Notes under the pieces: model-generated
Databases searched by the model: none
The model's input: only the letters and a program-made list of their open reading frames with translations
Told to the model about the DNA's origin: nothing
Source: Niastella sp966212235
GTDB lineage: Bacteria > Bacteroidota > Bacteroidia > Chitinophagales > Chitinophagaceae
Assembly (NCBI GenBank): GCA_966212235.1
Contig: CBIHPP010000008.1
Span: 62,001 to 126,000, forward strand
Length of the DNA: 64,000 bases
Direction: 5' to 3'
Part shown: positions 19,307 through 26,852 of the stretch, in pieces
How the letters are laid out: each line of letters begins with the position of its first letter
Position numbering within the stretch: the stretch's first letter is position 1
Made by a program: the position numbers and the translations under genes

Positions 19307-20128
19307 CTACACAACTGCTTTTCTGATCTTCACCAACTTCTGTAACAACGCTTCCAACAGATCTAACCGCAGCATGTTGGCGCCATCGCTTTTGGCAACA
19401 GCCGGGTTAGGATGTGTTTCAATAAACAATCCATCGGCGCCAGTAGCAATAGCAGCGCTGGCAATAGTGCCAATCAGTTGCGGATTACCACCGGTTACAC
19501 CGGTTGTTTGATTGGGTTGCTGCAGGCTGTGTGTACAGTCCATGACCACCGGCGCACCATGTTCCTTCATCCAGGGAATGTTGCGATAATCCACTACCAG
19601 GTCCTGGTAACCAAAAGTGTTTCCACGCTCTGTTAAGATCACCTTATCATTTCCTGCTTTTATAATTTTTTCAACGGCAAATTTCATAGAAGGACCGCTT
19701 ACGAACTGACCTTTTTTTACATTCACTATTTTACCTGTTTCGGCAGCTGCTATAAGCAGATCGGTCTGCCTGCACAAGAAGGCGGGTATCTGCAAAATAT
19801 CAGCATATTTGGCTGCTACAGCCGCTTCATCGTGGGCATGAATATCCGTTGTAACCGGAACCTTAAAGGTTGCGCCTGTTTTTTGTAACAGCTGCAATCC
19901 TGTTTCATCGCCCAAACCGGTAAAGGAAGAAGCACTGGTGCGGTTGGCTTTACGGTAAGATGCCTTAAATATATAGGGAATGCCGAGGTTACGGCAAATA
20001 GTGGAAACTTTATCTCCTACTTCCAGTAGCAATTCTTCACTTTCCACTACACAGGGACCAGCAACCAAAAAGAAGTTCTTTTCATCATATCGCTGGCCGG
20101 CAAAAAGATCAGTAAGCATTTTTTTCAT
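19307..20128 (-). CDS. kdsA: 3-deoxy-8-phosphooctulonate synthase (KDO-8-P synthase)
   Basis: This 274-residue cytoplasmic enzyme condenses phosphoenolpyruvate with arabinose-5-phosphate, the first committed step to KDO for the lipopolysaccharide core. Family blocks are FLVAGPCVVESEE near the N-terminus, FKASYRKANRTS, TDIHA, LQIPAFLCRQTDLL, VNVKKGQFV and MDCTHSLQQPN. Two close ATGs exist (20128 and 20119). A TACTTTTG promoter-like box ends only four bases before the first one, so the mRNA may be leaderless or the second ATG may be used. The short-word repeats upstream run into the -33 region. Confidence 0.93.
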   Translation of the reverse strand: MKKMLTDLFAGQRYDEKNFFLVAGPCVVESEELLLEVGDKVSTICRNLGIPYIFKASYRKANRTSASSFTGLGDETGLQLLQKTGATFKVPVTTDIHAHDEAAVAAKYADILQIPAFLCRQTDLLIAAAETGKIVNVKKGQFVSGPSMKFAVEKIIKAGNDKVILTERGNTFGYQDLVVDYRNIPWMKEHGAPVVMDCTHSLQQPNQTTGVTGGNPQLIGTIASAAIATGADGLFIETHPNPAVAKSDGANMLRLDLLEALLQKLVKIRKAVV

Positions 20129-20145
20129 GCGACAAAAGTAAACCA

Positions 20146-20340
20146 ATGTGCTAATTTGCCAATGTGCTAATTTGCTAATTGAGTCCACAAGATCTGAGCA
20201 GCATAAAAACTTAATAACCAACTAATAATCAATAAGTTTAGTCATAGAATCATTTTTAGCATATTCAGGTTACCCTGTTGTCGCAGGCACCTGTTGAACG
20301 GATATTAGCACATTAGCAAATTATCACATCAGCATATTGT
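20146..20340. repeat. Short-word repeats flanking the kdsA/threonine dehydrogenase intergenic region
   Basis: Two blocks built from the words GCTAATTTGC and TTAGCACATTAGC (about 20148-20183 and 20306-20340) are inverted relative to each other and could pair across roughly 120 bases. The same words recur at 60.16, 61.3 and 62.3 kb. Confidence 0.6.
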
Positions 20341-20391
20341 TTTTTTTCTTTCTTTTGCGACTACATTACAAAAACTAACTACCGTTTATTA

Positions 20392-21339
20392 ATGATTAGA
20401 GAAAAAATACTCGTAATTGGCGCATCGGGCCAAATTGGTGTAGAATTAACACTGGCCTTGCGTAAGATCTACGGCAATAATAATGTCGTGGCATCTGACC
20501 TGCGCGAAGAGAACGATCTGTTGAAAGGCACCGGTCCTTACGTAAGCCTCGATGTAATGAACAAAGAAATGCTGCACGTACAGGTGATCAGGCAGAACAT
20601 TACACAGATCTACCTGCTGGCCGCCATTCTTTCGGCAACGGGTGAAAAAAACCCTAACCTCGCCTGGCATTTGAATATGCAGGGATTGCTGAACGTACTG
20701 GATATTGCCCGGGAAGAAAAAATATACAAAGTATATTGGCCCAGCAGTATTGCCGTCTTTGGTCCTACTTCGCCCAAACAGGCCTGTCCGCAACAAACCA
20801 TTATTGAACCCATTACGGTGTATGGTATCAGTAAGTACGCCGGTGAGTTCTGGTGTAATTATTACCACCAGCGTTACCAGGTTGATGTGCGCAGCCTTCG
20901 TTACCCCGGTTTGATCTCTTATAAATCTGCACCCGGTGGTGGTACAACCGATTACGCCATTGAGATATTTCATGAAGCGCTGGAAGAAAAAAAATACAAC
21001 TGCTTCTTAAGAGAAGATACTTACCTGCCCATGATGTATATGCCCGATGCCATTAAAGCAACCATTGAGCTCATGGAAGCACCGGCTGCAGATATCTCCA
21101 TCCGCACATCCTATAACATCTCGGCTATGAGTTTCTCACCAAAAGAAATTGCAGCCGCAATAAAGAATTACATCCCGGAATTCAGCATCAGTTATGAACC
21201 TGATTACCGGCAAGCTATCGCCGATAGCTGGCCGCAAAGTATTGACGATACGGTTGCCCGCAATGACTGGGGCTGGACGCATGAATATGATCTCATAAAA
21301 ATGACAAAGGATATGCTGGAAAACCTTCGTAACAAATAA
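20392..21339 (+). CDS. NAD-dependent epimerase/dehydratase, L-threonine 3-dehydrogenase type
   Basis: This 315-residue short-chain dehydrogenase-like protein has the Rossmann motif GASGQIG at residues 10-16, the block YWPSSIAVFGPTSP, the catalytic Tyr and Lys in TVYGISKYAGE, and RYPGLISYKSAPGGGTTDYA. This set is characteristic of the epimerase-type threonine dehydrogenase, which oxidises L-threonine to 2-amino-3-ketobutyrate. The usual partner, 2-amino-3-ketobutyrate CoA ligase, is not adjacent. The substrate call rests on family resemblance and other sugar-epimerase relatives are possible, though less likely. Confidence 0.85.
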   Translation: MIREKILVIGASGQIGVELTLALRKIYGNNNVVASDLREENDLLKGTGPYVSLDVMNKEMLHVQVIRQNITQIYLLAAILSATGEKNPNLAWHLNMQGLLNVLDIAREEKIYKVYWPSSIAVFGPTSPKQACPQQTIIEPITVYGISKYAGEFWCNYYHQRYQVDVRSLRYPGLISYKSAPGGGTTDYAIEIFHEALEEKKYNCFLREDTYLPMMYMPDAIKATIELMEAPAADISIRTSYNISAMSFSPKEIAAAIKNYIPEFSISYEPDYRQAIADSWPQSIDDTVARNDWGWTHEYDLIKMTKDMLENLRNK

Positions 21340-21533
21340 ATATTTTGCGCGTATATGCGTGTGCGCCTACCGGTTGCAATGTTTATTTGGAATTACCCGA
21401 ATTGTATATTAAATTCATTATAGAATTGCTTTCTGATTGTTCTACAGATTAATTAAAGACCAACCCGCAACGGCGGTCCTTACAAATAATTCACTGTTTT
21501 TTTGTTTGAGCATTAGTGCTATGTGTTGTCACC

Positions 21534-21572
21534 GGGGCTGTTTCACAAAAATGAAACAGCCCCAATTTTTTG
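21534..21572 (+). terminator. Strong rightward terminator
   Basis: A perfect 12-bp stem (GGGGCTGTTTCA/TGAAACAGCCCC) with a six-base loop is followed by AATTTTTT. It ends the threonine dehydrogenase transcript after a 195-base trailer and lies just before the promoter-like TACATTTG (21604-21611) of the next gene. Confidence 0.88.
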
Positions 21573-21625
21573 TGAAAAGCGACTGCAGTAAACCAGCATC
21601 CCTTACATTTGTTTTCATTAATAGT

Positions 21626-22864
21626 ATGAAAAAAATTACCTGGATTATCGGTTTAATGACCGGCCTTGTTACCACTTCCTTTGCCAACCTGCCCTTACCC
21701 ACCGGCTGGTGGCGTGCTTCCATTACACGTCCCGATGGTAACACGATTGATTTTAACGTGGCTATTCAATATAAAAAAGGGAAACCCGTTTGGTTTATTC
21801 GCAATGCAACAGAAAAAATTGAAGTGACCGCTATCGAACAAAAGCAGGATTCCATTTTTGTGCAAATGCCTTTGTTTGAATCGGAATTCAGGTTACAATC
21901 TGTAAACAATAATACCTTACGCGGGGTGTGGATCAAAGGCACCGCCTCCTCCACCCAGGTTTTACCTGTTGTGTTCATATACAATCAACCGCAGCGATAT
22001 CCGCAGGCAAAACATACAAAACGGATGATCACGGGCCGCTGGGCTGCTACATTCATTGAAAATGGCCAAAAGCCCATGCAGAATGTTATAGAGTTTAAAC
22101 AAAATGGAAATGCCTTAACCGGCACCGTTTTAACACCCAAGGGCGATTATCGCTACCTCGAAGGCGCTGTCAACAACGACACGTTACAGTTGAGTACATT
22201 CGATGGCAGCCATGCGTATTATTTCAGAGGTACTATTCACCAGGATTCTGTTATTACCGATGGTTTCTTTTTTTCCGGCGCCACCTATGTAGAAAACTGG
22301 ACGGCCCAAAAGAATGAAAACGCACGTATCCCCGATTCGGTAGCAGAATCGGTAGCGGTGTTCCTGAAACCGGGAGAAAGCAAATTGCATTTCCGTTTTC
22401 CCGACCTGGACAGTAACCTCGTCTCCATCGGCGACGAGCGGTTTAAAAATAAAGTGGTGATCATTCAGATCATGGGTTCCTGGTGCCCAAACTGTATGGA
22501 CGAGACCGCCTTTTTAAGTGAATATTACAAAGCCAATAAAAACAAGGGCATTGAAATGATCGCACTGGCTTATGAGTACAGCACCGATTTCAAACGTTCT
22601 CAAAAAAGCCTGCGCAAATTTCAGCAGCATTTCAATATTACATATCCCATGCTTATTACGGGCGTACGAGTGGGCGATACTTTGCGAACGGAAAAAACAT
22701 TACCGGAGATAACGCGGATAAAAATGTTCCCCACCACCCTGTTCATTGGCCGTGACGGGGAACTTAAAAGTACGCATACCGGCTTTTATGGCCCCGGTAC
22801 CGGAACTCACTACGAAGCCTATAAGAAAGAGTTTTATTCGGTCATGGATGAGCTGTTAAAATAA
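21626..22864 (+). CDS. Secreted TlpA-like thiol-disulfide oxidoreductase
   Basis: This 412-residue periplasmic protein has a signal peptide (MKKITWIIGLMTGLVTTSFA). An N-terminal half of beta-rich sequence, about 260 residues, resembles domains found before Bacteroidota TlpA proteins. A C-terminal thioredoxin-like domain follows with the active site MGSWCPNCMDE and the cis-Pro region KMFPTTLFIGRDGEL. It likely reduces periplasmic disulfides or supports cytochrome maturation. The start at 21626 is fixed by the signal peptide; upstream in-frame sequence overlaps the terminator hairpin and is not coding. Confidence 0.87.
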   Translation: MKKITWIIGLMTGLVTTSFANLPLPTGWWRASITRPDGNTIDFNVAIQYKKGKPVWFIRNATEKIEVTAIEQKQDSIFVQMPLFESEFRLQSVNNNTLRGVWIKGTASSTQVLPVVFIYNQPQRYPQAKHTKRMITGRWAATFIENGQKPMQNVIEFKQNGNALTGTVLTPKGDYRYLEGAVNNDTLQLSTFDGSHAYYFRGTIHQDSVITDGFFFSGATYVENWTAQKNENARIPDSVAESVAVFLKPGESKLHFRFPDLDSNLVSIGDERFKNKVVIIQIMGSWCPNCMDETAFLSEYYKANKNKGIEMIALAYEYSTDFKRSQKSLRKFQQHFNITYPMLITGVRVGDTLRTEKTLPEITRIKMFPTTLFIGRDGELKSTHTGFYGPGTGTHYEAYKKEFYSVMDELLK

Positions 22865-22865
22865 A

Positions 22866-22950
22866 TACAAGTTCACAGTTCACAGTTCTTAGTTCACAGT
22901 TCACAGTTCACAGTTCTTAGTTCTTAGTTCACAGTTCTTAGTTCTTTAAG
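22866..22950. repeat. Tandem short-word repeats
   Basis: About nine imperfect copies of GTTCACAGTT or GTTCTTAGTT follow each other. A similar low-complexity A/C-rich stretch (22993-23012) follows. This is non-coding sequence between two convergent genes. Confidence 0.75.
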
Positions 22951-23019
22951 CTCGGATCGCTGAGTACATGCAACCATCTCAAAGCGCGGAGCAACTACAA
23001 ACTATAAACCACAAACCAT

Positions 23020-23769
23020 TTACAACGGTCTTATCCAGATATTTCGAAAACTGGTAGGATTGCCATGGTCCTGTAATACCAGCGGTTCTTTCTCGCCATG
23101 TTTTTCATAAGTAGCAATACCAATGTATTGGGTACTGCCCCACAGGGATGAATTGTTCTGCACCAGCACGCCATTATGCAATACGGTTATATGAGCCTGT
23201 GACTTAACCGTACTATCTTCATTAAAACGGGGCGCAATAAAAATAACATCATAGGTTTGCCATTCACCAGGTCCGCGGCTGACATTCACCAGGGGTGGCA
23301 ATTGTTTATAAATACTTCCGGCCTGTCCATTGCTATAAGTTCTGTTCTTGTACGAATCCAACACCTGCAATTCATAACGGCCCATAAAGAAAATACCGCT
23401 GTTACCCCGTCCCTGGCCTTCACCTTTTACTACGGCCGGTGTTCTCCACTCAATATGCAACTGGCAATCGCCAAAACCCTGTTTGGTATGAATTTCACCG
23501 GCGCCAGGCGCAACCGTTAACACGCCAGACTCGATATTCCATTTGGCCGGCCCATTATCTTTTGAAGCCCAGGCATCCTCATTTTGACCACCAAAAAGTA
23601 CAATGGCATCTGATGGCGGATCGGCACTGGTTTTTCCAGGTGTGATCACTTTTGGTTCGGGTTGCCATATTTCGGTGAGTTTGGGATCGCCTTGCCGCAA
23701 TTGTTGTTGCGCCTGCAGGGCATACATGCAAAAGAGAAGGGAAAAGGTAAACAGGAATCGTTGGCCCAT
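23020..23769 (-). CDS. DUF1080 (3-keto-disaccharide hydrolase-like) secreted protein
   Basis: This 249-residue secreted protein has a signal peptide (ending ALQAQ) and a concanavalin-like DUF1080 domain: DAIVLFGGQNEDAWASKD, WNIESGVLTVAPGAGEIHT, FGDCQLHIEWRTP, RGNSGIFFMGRYELQVLDSY, PGEWQTYDVIF. Some DUF1080 proteins hydrolyse 3-keto-glycosides; the majority are uncharacterised glycan-binding or glycan-cleaving proteins. No sugar-utilisation genes are adjacent. The fold call is firm and the activity is inference. Confidence 0.87.
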   Translation of the reverse strand: MGQRFLFTFSLLFCMYALQAQQQLRQGDPKLTEIWQPEPKVITPGKTSADPPSDAIVLFGGQNEDAWASKDNGPAKWNIESGVLTVAPGAGEIHTKQGFGDCQLHIEWRTPAVVKGEGQGRGNSGIFFMGRYELQVLDSYKNRTYSNGQAGSIYKQLPPLVNVSRGPGEWQTYDVIFIAPRFNEDSTVKSQAHITVLHNGVLVQNNSSLWGSTQYIGIATYEKHGEKEPLVLQDHGNPTSFRNIWIRPL

Positions 23770-23820
23770 GTGATTGATTTTTTAAAAATGAGGAGGAAAG
23801 TTAGGAAAAACCGTGAAACA

Positions 23821-23838
23821 GTCCGCCAGCTGGCGGAC
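23821..23838. repeat. GC-rich palindrome, 18 bp
   Basis: Perfect self-complement with arms GTCCGCCAG and CTGGCGGAC. The flanking words CGTGAAAC and GTCCGCCA recur within 40 bases. The core TCCGCCAGCTGGCGGA recurs at 63451-63466. Confidence 0.7.
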
Positions 23839-23874
23839 AAAACGTGAAACCGTCCGCCAATCAGCACATTCCGC

Positions 23875-24147
23875 TTACCGTTGTATTACAAACCCCATAA
23901 ACACCTGCGGTGCTTCCTCTTCAATATTCACCGCGGTTACTTTCGCCCGTGGCGGCCCCTGCCTGCACCATTGTACCAATTGATCGAGTTGGTCAGACGT
24001 GCCGGTGGCTACAATATGCACGTTGCCATCAGGCAGATTTTTAACAATGCCCGAAATGCCCAGTTCCAATGCTTTTTCTTTGGTGCTTTGCCTGTAAAAT
24101 ACACCCTGTACAAAGCCGCTTACAGTAATTGAAATAGTTTGTACCAT
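23875..24147 (-). CDS. Acylphosphatase
   Basis: This 90-residue cytosolic protein hydrolyses acyl-phosphates such as acetyl phosphate. The signature is complete: VSGFVQGVFYRQSTKEKA with the catalytic Arg, and GIVKNLPDGNVHIVATG with the catalytic Asn. The length matches the family. The start MVQTISITV is chosen over an upstream ATG because it fits the family N-terminus. It stands alone. Confidence 0.93.
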   Translation of the reverse strand: MVQTISITVSGFVQGVFYRQSTKEKALELGISGIVKNLPDGNVHIVATGTSDQLDQLVQWCRQGPPRAKVTAVNIEEEAPQVFMGFVIQR

Positions 24148-24348
24148 GTGGGGAAAGTTAGCCAAAAAACGCAGCATATGGCTTACCGGGGTCAATAAAC
24201 AAGCCGCATATTACAAGTAATACTAGTATGAATCAATCTGATTATCAGGCGAGAGAGCCTGCCTGCTGATGCAAACCCATAAGAGCATCGCACAATATTA
24301 GAGACACTGATAAATTTTATTATTTTTATATGGTAATATGGTTCCTTT

Positions 24349-24996
24349 ATGACCCTCCGTAATGTGATACAATCCATTACCCTGATTGTAGTTATTTCGT
24401 TTGTAATGGCCTGGTTAGGGCAATACATACTGTATCGCTTTAATATAGCTGAAGCAGTATGTCTCACCAGCGACTGCCCTGAAACGACTAAAAACACGAT
24501 CATAGGCGCCTTATTCTTAATACTTCTTTTCAGCGCGGTATACCTAGTATTTATTAATCCTGAACTGGCCAACAGTCCAGGAATGGAAGTAAGCATTTTG
24601 TTAAGCTGTCTTATTCTGAATTTTATTTATTTCAATAACACCAATGCTTTCCTTTGTTTGATCCCTTATAATATGGTAAGCGTTTATTTTTATTACCGGA
24701 TCAAAAAACAGCTCGGCAAGCCATTCATGCTGTATCCGTTTTTAATGCAGGAACTCTTTTTACTCCTGTTACTGGTGTGTACCTATGTTTACCTTGATGA
24801 ATTGTTCGTAACAAAGGGATTGCCGCGGGACACGGTCATGAACACGGGAGCAGAAAAAATGATAAGCCGGGTATTTGACTTCCTGGTGTGGACGGTATTT
24901 CTGATACATGTACTATACCTATCCTTCAAGCTGTACTTAAAGAAGATCATTGTAAGATATATCTCCTTCACTTATAACAAAGGCCCGTTGCCTTAA
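24349..24996 (+). CDS. Polytopic membrane protein of unknown function
   Basis: I do not recognise this 215-residue protein. It has about six hydrophobic helices (near residues 8-28, 48-68, 80-97, 99-115, 126-147 and 177-195), short charged loops such as FYYRIKKQLGKP, and a Cys pair in the first outer loop (VCLTSDCPE). No enzymatic motif is visible. It lies convergent to the OsmC gene, whose stop is 2 bases away. Confidence 0.7.
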   Translation: MTLRNVIQSITLIVVISFVMAWLGQYILYRFNIAEAVCLTSDCPETTKNTIIGALFLILLFSAVYLVFINPELANSPGMEVSILLSCLILNFIYFNNTNAFLCLIPYNMVSVYFYYRIKKQLGKPFMLYPFLMQELFLLLLLVCTYVYLDELFVTKGLPRDTVMNTGAEKMISRVFDFLVWTVFLIHVLYLSFKLYLKKIIVRYISFTYNKGPLP

Positions 24997-24998
24997 TG

Positions 24999-25475
24999 TC
25001 AGGCGTTTTCCGCTACTTTATAAATGGGTTTATGATGCACCGGAAAATTACAGGAGCGGGCAATAAAGCATAATTCGTTGGCCTTTTCATGCAGGTCGTC
25101 TGCCCGCGCAATCATCTCTTCATGAGCAACCGTAATCACAGGGAATAAAGTTACTTCGGTAAAATGGCCGCCGCCATCCGCAGTTTCTTCCATGGTGCCG
25201 GTGGCGTCATCCAGGTATTCCATCACAATTACTCCTGCAACGGAGCAAAGATGCAGGAACCACAACATATGACACGATGATAAGGATGCAACCAATAGTT
25301 CTTCCGGATTATACCTGCCCGCATCGCCCCGAAAGGAAGGGTCCGAGGAACCGGGTATTACGGGTTTATTACTTGTGGAAATTGTATGATTTCTGTCGTA
25401 TGCAGTGTAGGAGGCAGTGCCTTTACCCTTGTTACCCGTCCAGGTAATATTCACTTTGTAATGATGCTCTTTCAT
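24999..25475 (-). CDS. OsmC/Ohr-family peroxiredoxin-like protein
   Basis: This 158-residue protein is of the OsmC fold, which reduces organic hydroperoxides by two cysteines. Visible parts are the N-terminal strands (YKVNITWTGNKGKG), the block YNPEELLVASLSSCHMLWFL with the first Cys, and ELCFIARSCNFPV with the second. The start MKEHHYK gives the standard family N-terminus; an upstream ATG would add 16 unrelated residues. The arrangement fits the OsmC-like subclass more than Ohr. Confidence 0.87.
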   Translation of the reverse strand: MKEHHYKVNITWTGNKGKGTASYTAYDRNHTISTSNKPVIPGSSDPSFRGDAGRYNPEELLVASLSSCHMLWFLHLCSVAGVIVMEYLDDATGTMEETADGGGHFTEVTLFPVITVAHEEMIARADDLHEKANELCFIARSCNFPVHHKPIYKVAENA

Positions 25476-25524
25476 AAAATAGGTGGCTTGGCTAATGTCC
25501 TGTATATCCTGAAAACAAATCACC

Positions 25525-25599
25525 TCACCTGATAAACCAGGCCATAAATAGCAGCAACAACAGGATTACAAATCGTTGGGCTCGCGATCGGTTTGGCAT
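25525..25599 (-). CDS. Possible 24-residue small membrane protein
   Basis: A short frame begins MPNRSRAQ and continues with one hydrophobic helix (RFVILLLLLFMAWFIR). It lies 49 bases upstream of the OsmC start on the same strand, so it could be an upstream small protein of that transcript. The basic-then-hydrophobic pattern is that of a small membrane peptide, but no promoter or conservation could be checked. Confidence 0.3.
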   Translation of the reverse strand: MPNRSRAQRFVILLLLLFMAWFIR

Positions 25600-25709
25600 T
25601 TTGCAAGGTTTAATTAGGGATCGATTAATTCTAAGTTACACATTATTAAACGAATGCGCACAAAATAAATTTACAGGCGGTGTATAATCAGCCCCTCCGT
25701 AAAAAAAAT

Positions 25710-25739
25710 TTTGCTGGTAGATGGTAAGTAGTATTTTTG
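25710..25739 (+). promoter_or_regulatory. Promoter of the histidine cluster
   Basis: TTTG (25710-25713), an 18-base gap and TATTTTTG (25732-25739) match both Bacteroidota promoter boxes exactly. Transcription should start around 25743-25748, at or just before the leader ATG. Confidence 0.8.
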
Positions 25740-25748
25740 CGGCTCATT

Positions 25749-25802
25749 ATGACAATATTCATACACATTCGCCACCATCATCATACTTACCCCAGCAGGT
25801 AG
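25749..25802 (+). CDS. hisL: Histidine leader peptide (17 residues)
   Basis: The frame reads MTIFIHIRHHHHTYPSR and stop. Five of seventeen codons are His, four of them consecutive at positions 9-12. It sits between an exact Bacteroidota promoter and a hairpin, 128 bases upstream of hisG, which is the layout of a ribosome-mediated attenuator. The ATG lies only 9 bases after the promoter -7 box, so the leader is probably translated without an untranslated region. The bases around its stop codon (GGTAGGCC, 25798-25805) can pair with the first arm of the downstream hairpin. Confidence 0.85.
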   Translation: MTIFIHIRHHHHTYPSR

Positions 25803-25836
25803 GCCGATGGTACTTTGTGTAGTGCCAGATATTTAT

Positions 25837-25862
25837 AAGGGCTTACCGCAAGGTGAGCCTTT
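25837..25862 (+). terminator. His attenuator hairpin
   Basis: An 11-bp stem with a GCAA loop (arms AAGGGCTTACC and GGTGAGCCTTT, two wobble pairs). The arm GGCTTACC can instead pair with GGTAGGCC at the end of the leader peptide, and the His codons (ACCATC) can pair with GATGGT at 25806-25811, giving the usual mutually exclusive 1:2, 2:3, 3:4 pairings. The T tract after it is weak (TTTATCATTT), so termination efficiency is uncertain. Confidence 0.7.
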
Positions 25863-25929
25863 ATCATTTAAACACTGTCCGTGACCATGGGCAACCAGTA
25901 CACCGGGCTTAAAAAACAAAGACATTCAA

Positions 25930-26784
25930 ATGAAACTTCGGATTGCTATTCAGAAATCGGGTCGCCTGTATGAAGATTCCGTACAACTATTAAAAGAATG
26001 CGGTATTGACTTACGCAATGTGAAAGACAGGTTGAAAACCGAATCGGATAATTTCCCCCTGGAAGTTTTCTTTCTGCGCGACGATGATATTCCGCAATAT
26101 GTTGAAGATGGTGTTGCTGATATTGGCATTGTTGGTGAAAACGTATTATACGAAAAGAACAAGCAAGCGACCATTGTTGAAAAACTGGGTTTCGGAAAAT
26201 GCCGTTTGTCCGTAGCCATTCCGCGTATTCAACAATATGAAGGCGTGCAATCATTACAGGGAAAACGCATTGCCACCAGCTATCCTTACCTCGTTAATGA
26301 ATTCCTCGCAAAAAATAATCTCCAGGCCGAGATCCATGAGATCAGCGGATCGGTAGAGATCGCGCCAGGCATTGGTTTGGCCGATGTGGTAGCCGACCTC
26401 GTAAGCAGCGGCTCTACCTTACTGATGAACGGGTTAAAAGAAGTAGAAGTGTTATTGCAATCACAAGCTGTGTTGATTCGCAATAATGGACTGAATGCAG
26501 AACAACAAAAACTGGTGGAGAAACTGGTGTTCCGCATACGGGCAGTAAAAAAGGCCAAACACAACAAGTACGTTTTATTGAATGCGCCCAACGATAAAGT
26601 ACAGGAAATTATTTCCCTGCTGCCGGGGATGAAAAGCCCCACCGTATTGCCGCTGGCCGAAGAAGGCTGGAGCAGTGTTCATAGCGTGTTGAGCGAAGAT
26701 ACTTTCTGGGATATCATTGAACAACTTAAAGCCGCCGGCGCCCAGGGTATACTGGTAGTGCCCATCGAGAAAATGATTATTTAA
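25930..26784 (+). CDS. hisG: ATP phosphoribosyltransferase (long form)
   Basis: This 284-residue enzyme catalyses the first step of histidine synthesis, coupling ATP to phosphoribosyl pyrophosphate. Family features are LRIAIQKSGRLYEDS at the start, the EVFFLRDDDIPQYVEDGVADIGIVGENV block, the PRPP-binding region EIAPGIGLADVVADLVSSGSTL, and a C-terminal ACT-like regulatory domain (KYVLLNAPNDKVQEIISLLPGMKSPTVLPL). The long form is inhibited by histidine at that domain and needs no HisZ. It is the first structural gene after the leader peptide and attenuator. Confidence 0.96.
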   Translation: MKLRIAIQKSGRLYEDSVQLLKECGIDLRNVKDRLKTESDNFPLEVFFLRDDDIPQYVEDGVADIGIVGENVLYEKNKQATIVEKLGFGKCRLSVAIPRIQQYEGVQSLQGKRIATSYPYLVNEFLAKNNLQAEIHEISGSVEIAPGIGLADVVADLVSSGSTLLMNGLKEVEVLLQSQAVLIRNNGLNAEQQKLVEKLVFRIRAVKKAKHNKYVLLNAPNDKVQEIISLLPGMKSPTVLPLAEEGWSSVHSVLSEDTFWDIIEQLKAAGAQGILVVPIEKMII

Positions 26785-26852
26785 GGCACAAGAATAAAAG
26801 GCTCAGAGGTTCAAGGCACAAGAATACAAGACAAAAGCTTAATTAATTCAAT

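Noticed and set aside
22866..23012. CRISPR-like array suspected from regular repeats
   Set aside because: The repeats are 9-10 bp, adjacent, imperfect and without unique spacers, so this is a short tandem repeat and not a CRISPR array.
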